From positions 1-41,743 of the forward strand of contig CAITDJ010000086.1 in the NCBI GenBank assembly GCA_903891085.1: a stretch of DNA of 41,743 bases, given 5' to 3'. Source of the DNA: an uncultured Bacteroidota bacterium (GTDB lineage Bacteria; Bacteroidota; Bacteroidia; Bacteroidales; F082). This document shows positions 37,641-41,743 of the stretch, one piece after another; within the stretch, counting starts at the first letter, position 1, and each line of letters starts with the position of its first letter. A program made the position numbers and the translations under genes. Below the pieces are notes generated by a model. That model ran no database searches and was not told where the DNA came from. It saw only the letters and a list, made by a program, of their open reading frames with translations.

Positions 37641-39698
37641 TCAATCTTTCGAATGAAGATATTCATAGGTAGACAATTGCGAACGAACCGACAATTCAGC
37701 AATACCGGGCTTTTTGTAAACATTCACTTTACCAATGTTTACCAAACGGGCCTTACAATTGTCGGAAAGCTGAATCTGCAGCACCTCATGCAGTTCTTTT
37801 TGCAAATCGGCATCAAGCACCGGGCAAACCACTTCGTAACGATGATCGAGATTTCGGTTCATCCAATCGGCTGATGAAATAAAAAATAGTGGTTTTCCAT
37901 TGTTTGCAAACTCAAATATGCGGCTGTGCTCGAGATACTTATCAACAATGCTGATTACTTCGATATTTTCACTCAGGCCTTTTATTCCGGGAATCAGCAC
38001 ACAAATTCCCCGACAGATTATTTTGATTTTTACACCTGTTTGACTGGCACGATATAGCTTCCTGACTAATTTTTCATCCGTCAGGCTATTAAATTTCAAT
38101 ATCATCCAGGCAGGATTTCCTGATTTCTTACTATTCATTTCATTGTTTATCAGCCGAATAAACAAATTACGAACGCCAAAAGGTGAGATTGAAAGCTTTT
38201 TAAACGCCAATGGTGTATAGGGATTTTTCAGCTGTTGAAACATCCTCTCAACTTCTATTCCAATTTCCTGATTTGCGGTGAGCAAGCTATGATCGGCATA
38301 GATTGTAGCCGTCGATTCATTGAAATTTCCAGTACTGATATTCGAGAAATAGAAATCGCGTTTGTCTTCGCGCCGACGAATTGAAATCAATTTGCAATGC
38401 ACCTTAAAACCCGGTATCATTTTGAGAACATGCACTCCTTCTTCAGATAGCTTTTCGGCCCAATGAATGTTTGCCTCTTCATCAAAACGTGCCTGAAGTT
38501 CCAGGAAAACCGTCACCTCTTTCCCATTTCTGGCAGCATTTACCAGTGCATTCACCACACTCGAATCGCGGGCTGCCCGGTACAATGTCATTTTAATCGA
38601 TCGCACTTTCGGATCAAGTGACGCTTCCCTCAACAGGTCAATAATATGGGTGAAAGCATGATAAGGGAAATGTAATAAAATATCTTTTTGACGAATAATG
38701 CTGAATAAACTTCGTTTAGCCGGTAAACCAGGATGGTGCTGCGGGGGCTGATGAATGTCCCACAACCGTGCATTGCCAATCTTTGGAAAAGAAATAAAAT
38801 CCTTGAAATTTTGATAACTACTGCCAGCAATCAACATATCGGATTTAGAAAAATTAAATTTTTCCAATAAAATATTCAAAACAGCTTCAGGCATTTTGCC
38901 GTCATAAATAAAACGTACCGGTGCTCCTTTTTTTCGTTGCTTAATACTTTCCGATATGATATCGGTAAAACTCTTCGATATATCCTGGTCAATATCCAAT
39001 TCTGCATCTCTTGTAAACTTGATTGAATAGGAATCAAAACTATCATAACCAAACGGACTAAATACCTTGTCAAGGTTATAACGGATAATATCGTCCAGAA
39101 ATAACACCTTGTATTGATTTTCGCCAGAATTAAAAATGTAAAACCTTGAAAATCGGCTTGTTGGAACCTTTACCAACGAGAAATTCTCCTCTATTTTCTT
39201 GTTTAAGCTTTTTAAGTGAACCATCAAATAGATAGAATTATCCCTGATATTCTGAACATCTTTCAGGCTATTCAGCATGATCGGAAAAAGGTGCGAATGT
39301 ATGTTGTCGATAAAATATTCTTCGATGATCAATCCTTGTTCGACAGTCAATTGATGATGATTAATAAAAAAAATACCTTCTTGGCTGAGTTTTTCTTTTA
39401 TCACGTTAAAAGTCTCCACATAACCCGTTTCCTGGTCAGAAATCATTCGTCGGATTTGCTTCAGAATCTTAACCGGATTATCGTCCTCTAAATCAATTGC
39501 TTTGCTTTTATGCAGTTCTTTCAATCGCTTTAGTGATGCCACCCTTACCCTGAAAAATTCGTCTCTGTTGTTCGAATAAATGCCGATAAAACGCAAGCGC
39601 TCAAGCAATGGATTCGATTCATCCTTTGCCTCTTGAAGCACACGGTCGTTAAAATGGAGCCAGCTTATCTCTCTGTTTATCAAAATGTTATTTACCAC
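37641..39698 (-). CDS. ppk1: Polyphosphate kinase 1
   Basis: This 685-residue enzyme polymerises ATP gamma-phosphate into inorganic polyphosphate, and can run in reverse. The N-terminal domain opens NREISWLHFNDRVLQEA and contains NNRDEFFRVRVASLKRL. The catalytic domain has LHFPYHAFTHIIDLLREA, MTLYRAARDSSVVNAL, and His434 in GFKVHCKL, the phosphorylated His by position (E. coli His435); the usual Ala after it is Cys here. NISTGNFNES is also present. Length matches PPK1. The SixA-like gene lies about 70 bp upstream on the same strand. Confidence 0.96.
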   Translation of the reverse strand: MVNNILINREISWLHFNDRVLQEAKDESNPLLERLRFIGIYSNNRDEFFRVRVASLKRLKELHKSKAIDLEDDNPVKILKQIRRMISDQETGYVETFNVIKEKLSQEGIFFINHHQLTVEQGLIIEEYFIDNIHSHLFPIMLNSLKDVQNIRDNSIYLMVHLKSLNKKIEENFSLVKVPTSRFSRFYIFNSGENQYKVLFLDDIIRYNLDKVFSPFGYDSFDSYSIKFTRDAELDIDQDISKSFTDIISESIKQRKKGAPVRFIYDGKMPEAVLNILLEKFNFSKSDMLIAGSSYQNFKDFISFPKIGNARLWDIHQPPQHHPGLPAKRSLFSIIRQKDILLHFPYHAFTHIIDLLREASLDPKVRSIKMTLYRAARDSSVVNALVNAARNGKEVTVFLELQARFDEEANIHWAEKLSEEGVHVLKMIPGFKVHCKLISIRRREDKRDFYFSNISTGNFNESTATIYADHSLLTANQEIGIEVERMFQQLKNPYTPLAFKKLSISPFGVRNLFIRLINNEMNSKKSGNPAWMILKFNSLTDEKLVRKLYRASQTGVKIKIICRGICVLIPGIKGLSENIEVISIVDKYLEHSRIFEFANNGKPLFFISSADWMNRNLDHRYEVVCPVLDADLQKELHEVLQIQLSDNCKARLVNIGKVNVYKKPGIAELSVRSQLSTYEYLHSKD

Positions 39699-39768
39699 GG
39701 CTCAACAATTTTCCAATTAACATGACGATTTTTACTTATATAAAGAATTCATTAATAAAACTGTCCGA

Positions 39769-40257
39769 TTATTTTATGGGATAAAGATACACCAACTGCG
39801 CATTTACTTTGGTGATTTCGGCCCAATCATTTGTGTCGAAAACAAGACAGGCGACCGAGGAGGTCCTCAACCAATCAATTGGTTTTTCGAGAAAATAGTT
39901 CAGAAAATTAGTCAGTGTGGGATTGTGGCCCACAATCATTATTCGTTCTACATTATCCGATATCTGAAACAGCAGATCAAATATAAAAGATTCATTTTCT
40001 GTATACAAACCATTCTCCTCCTGAATTGAATCAATTGGATATTTTAATCCGGTGGCAATCATTTTGGCTGTTTCAACAGCTCGAATCGCCGGACTTGAGA
40101 TGATTAAATCAATGTTTTCCTCCAGTTGAATGAGATGCTCAATCAATTTATTAGAACGATTTATTCCCTTTTCAACCAGTTGACGATCAAAATCACCATC
40201 CCGATCTGCTGACCTCAGCATGGCTTTGGCGTGACGAACAATATAAAGTGTTTTCAT
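39769..40257 (-). CDS. SixA-like histidine phosphatase
   Basis: This 162-residue protein of the histidine phosphatase superfamily has the RH motif at Arg8-His9 (YIVRHAKAM) and the second His in IVGHNPTLTNF. Short SixA-type members remove phosphate from phospho-histidine or other small substrates. It lies directly upstream of ppk1 on the same strand, and related families often neighbour polyphosphate genes, so a role near phosphate metabolism is possible but not shown. Confidence 0.9.
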   Translation of the reverse strand: MKTLYIVRHAKAMLRSADRDGDFDRQLVEKGINRSNKLIEHLIQLEENIDLIISSPAIRAVETAKMIATGLKYPIDSIQEENGLYTENESFIFDLLFQISDNVERIMIVGHNPTLTNFLNYFLEKPIDWLRTSSVACLVFDTNDWAEITKVNAQLVYLYPIK

Positions 40258-40493
40258 TTTACAAACTGTATTTAGTAAGGTAAGTCAATCACAGAACATA
40301 GCTGATTCTTCACAAACCTGTTTCGCCTCCATTCAATCTTTCCGGTCTAGAAGTATTCAGACTCAAATCAATCGACAAATTTAAGTCATGTTAATCATCT
40401 GAATGTTACATAATTATTATTATTTTGCATATAATCCAATATTTTATCTATTACTTCCCACATTGGTTGTATTGTTTTACCTTCATTCGTTTC
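40258..40493. other. AT-rich intergenic region before the glyA terminator
   Basis: This stretch between the SixA-like gene and glyA's terminator holds no gene or recognised motif. A near match to a -7 box on the - strand (TACAGTTTG, about 40264-40272) has one base too many. Confidence 0.4.
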
Positions 40494-40530
40494 AAAAAAA
40501 AATCCCGAGTGCAAACACAACCGGGATTTA
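40494..40530 (-). terminator. glyA terminator
   Basis: On the - strand, arms AAATCCCG and CGGGATTT pair around a GTG/CAC inner stem, followed by a run of T. It lies about 20 nt after the glyA stop. Confidence 0.88.
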
Positions 40531-40548
40531 ATTCAATGCTATCGTTGA

Positions 40549-41743
40549 TTACCATGCAAATAGCGGGAAATCACGCATAAGTTTATTCACTTTAATTTTC
40601 ACTTCATTCACAATTGATTCATTATCAATATGTGAAATAACTTCATCAATCAAATCAACAATAGGTTCCATGTGATTTTCTTTCATTCCACGTGTGGTGA
40701 TTGCCGGAGTACCAACCCGCAATCCGGAAGTTTGGAATGGTGAACGGCTGTCGAATGGAACCATATTTTTATTGATAGTGATATCGGCTTTCACCAAAAT
40801 ATTCTCAACAACTTTACCGGTAAGATCCGGGAATTTCGAGCGCAGATCGATCAGCATCAAATGGTTATCAGTACCATCTGAAATAACATGGTAACCACGA
40901 TCGGTAAATGCTTTTGCCATAACAGCAGCATTTTTTTGTACCTGCAGGATATAATCAAAATATTCATCAGTCAGGGCTTCTCCAAAAGCAACGGCTTTAC
41001 TTGCAATCACATGCTCGAGCGGTCCACCTTGTATTCCAGGAAAAACAGCTGAATTAAGCAGGGTCGACATCATTTTAATTTCGCCTTTTGGTGTTGCCAA
41101 TCCCCATGGATTTTCAAAATCTTCTCCCATAAGAATTAAACCACCGCGTGGTCCACGCAAGGTTTTGTGGGTGGTGGTGGTAACAATATGACAAAAACCA
41201 ATCGGATCGTTCAACAATCCACGTGCAATCAATCCGGCAGGATGTGAAATATCAGCCATCAGGATAGCGCCAATTTCATCAGCGATATCGCGCATACGCT
41301 CATAATCCCAATCGCGCGAATATGCCGAGGCACCAGCAATAATCAATTTTGGTTTTTCCTTTTTGGCTAGTTCTTCCATCTTGTCATAATCAACCAATCC
41401 GCTATTTTCGTCCACACCATACGCAATCGGATGATAAAGAATACCTGATGAATTGACTGGTGAACCATGTGAAAGGTGTCCGCCATGTGATAAGTTAAGC
41501 CCCATAAAAGTATCACCGGGTTTCAGACAGGCTAATAAAACAGCCATATTGGCCTGCGCTCCTGAGTGTGGCTGCACATTGGCATATTCTGAATCGAAAA
41601 GATCGTTGGCACGGTCAATCGCGATTTGTTCGGTCTGGTCAACGATTTCGCATCCACCATAATATCTTTTTTCAGGATAACCTTCGGCATATTTATTTGT
41701 CAATACCGAACCCATCGACTCTAACACCTGATCACTAACAAAA
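40549..41743 (-). CDS. glyA: Serine hydroxymethyltransferase, 5' end outside the window
   Basis: This PLP enzyme interconverts serine and glycine with tetrahydrofolate, supplying one-carbon units. About 397 residues are visible. The frame stays open to the window edge: the residues before [18 protein letters not shown] read FVSDQ, matching the usual N-terminal ENFVSDQV, so the GTG at 41725-41727 is internal and the true start, about 30 residues further, is missing. Motifs include GKRYYGG-like [33 protein letters not shown], and the PLP-Lys segment [14 protein letters not shown]. It ends at a strong terminator. Confidence 0.97.
   Translation of the reverse strand, partial: FVSDQVLESMGSVLTNKYAEGYPEKRYYGGCEIVDQTEQIAIDRANDLFDSEYANVQPHSGAQANMAVLLACLKPGDTFMGLNLSHGGHLSHGSPVNSSGILYHPIAYGVDENSGLVDYDKMEELAKKEKPKLIIAGASAYSRDWDYERMRDIADEIGAILMADISHPAGLIARGLLNDPIGFCHIVTTTTHKTLRGPRGGLILMGEDFENPWGLATPKGEIKMMSTLLNSAVFPGIQGGPLEHVIASKAVAFGEALTDEYFDYILQVQKNAAVMAKAFTDRGYHVISDGTDNHLMLIDLRSKFPDLTGKVVENILVKADITINKNMVPFDSRSPFQTSGLRVGTPAITTRGMKENHMEPIVDLIDEVISHIDNESIVNEVKIKVNKLMRDFPLFAW

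Noticed and set aside
41725..41727. GTG as the glyA start
   Set aside because: The frame continues upstream to the window edge with the expected SHMT residues FVSDQ, so the gene is cut, not started, here.

Overview
The window looks like a chromosomal contig from an uncultured or poorly known Bacteroidota (Bacteroidales-like) bacterium. Four things point there: a Type IX secretion (T9SS) cargo with a C-terminal sorting domain plus a T9SS plug-type protein, a TonB-dependent receptor with a carboxypeptidase-like N-terminal domain, an NqrF-like protein, and repeated matches to the Bacteroidota -7 promoter box TAnnTTTG with weak Shine-Dalgarno sites. Both ends are cut inside features: the left edge lies in a CRISPR spacer and the right edge lies in glyA.

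Region 1 (1-9207) is a type II-C CRISPR-Cas locus. An array of 38 apparently identical 46-bp repeats runs rightward (1-2872) and meets a leftward operon, cas9 > REP-associated tyrosine (Y1/HUH) transposase > cas1 > cas2, at a two-way terminator. The divergent tracrRNA (about 9130-9207) lies upstream of cas9. Its anti-repeat fixes the crRNA direction as rightward, and each repeat carries its own TAnnTTTG box, so every crRNA may have its own promoter. The transposase gene is the standout. It sits between cas9 and cas1 with 1-nt and 2-nt gaps, keeps its HxH and Tyr residues, and carries a perfect 15-bp inverted repeat inside its coding sequence.

Region 2 (9208-16426) holds housekeeping genes: lpdA (dihydrolipoyl dehydrogenase), rfbC (dTDP-sugar epimerase), a membrane-anchored lytic transglycosylase, uvrA, and a convergent slipin/SPFH gene.

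Region 3 (16493-24000) concerns secretion and respiration. It has a secreted gingipain-family (C25) peptidase with a T9SS sorting domain, apbE (flavin transferase) and an NqrF-like NADH oxidoreductase without the other nqr genes, then a divergent DUF5103/T9SS plug gene.

Region 4 (24103-31698) holds an LruC-domain lipoprotein, priA, a TonB-dependent outer membrane receptor, and a convergent FtsB/DivIC-like division gene. It ends in intergenic repeats.

Region 5 (31802-37529) is a leftward molybdenum-cofactor cluster: moeA, a short moaA, moaC, a large TPR protein gene, and a MOSC-Mog fusion. Region 6 (37641-41743) holds ppk1, a SixA-like phosphatase and the 3' part of glyA. The cas region looks more AT-rich than its flanks by eye.
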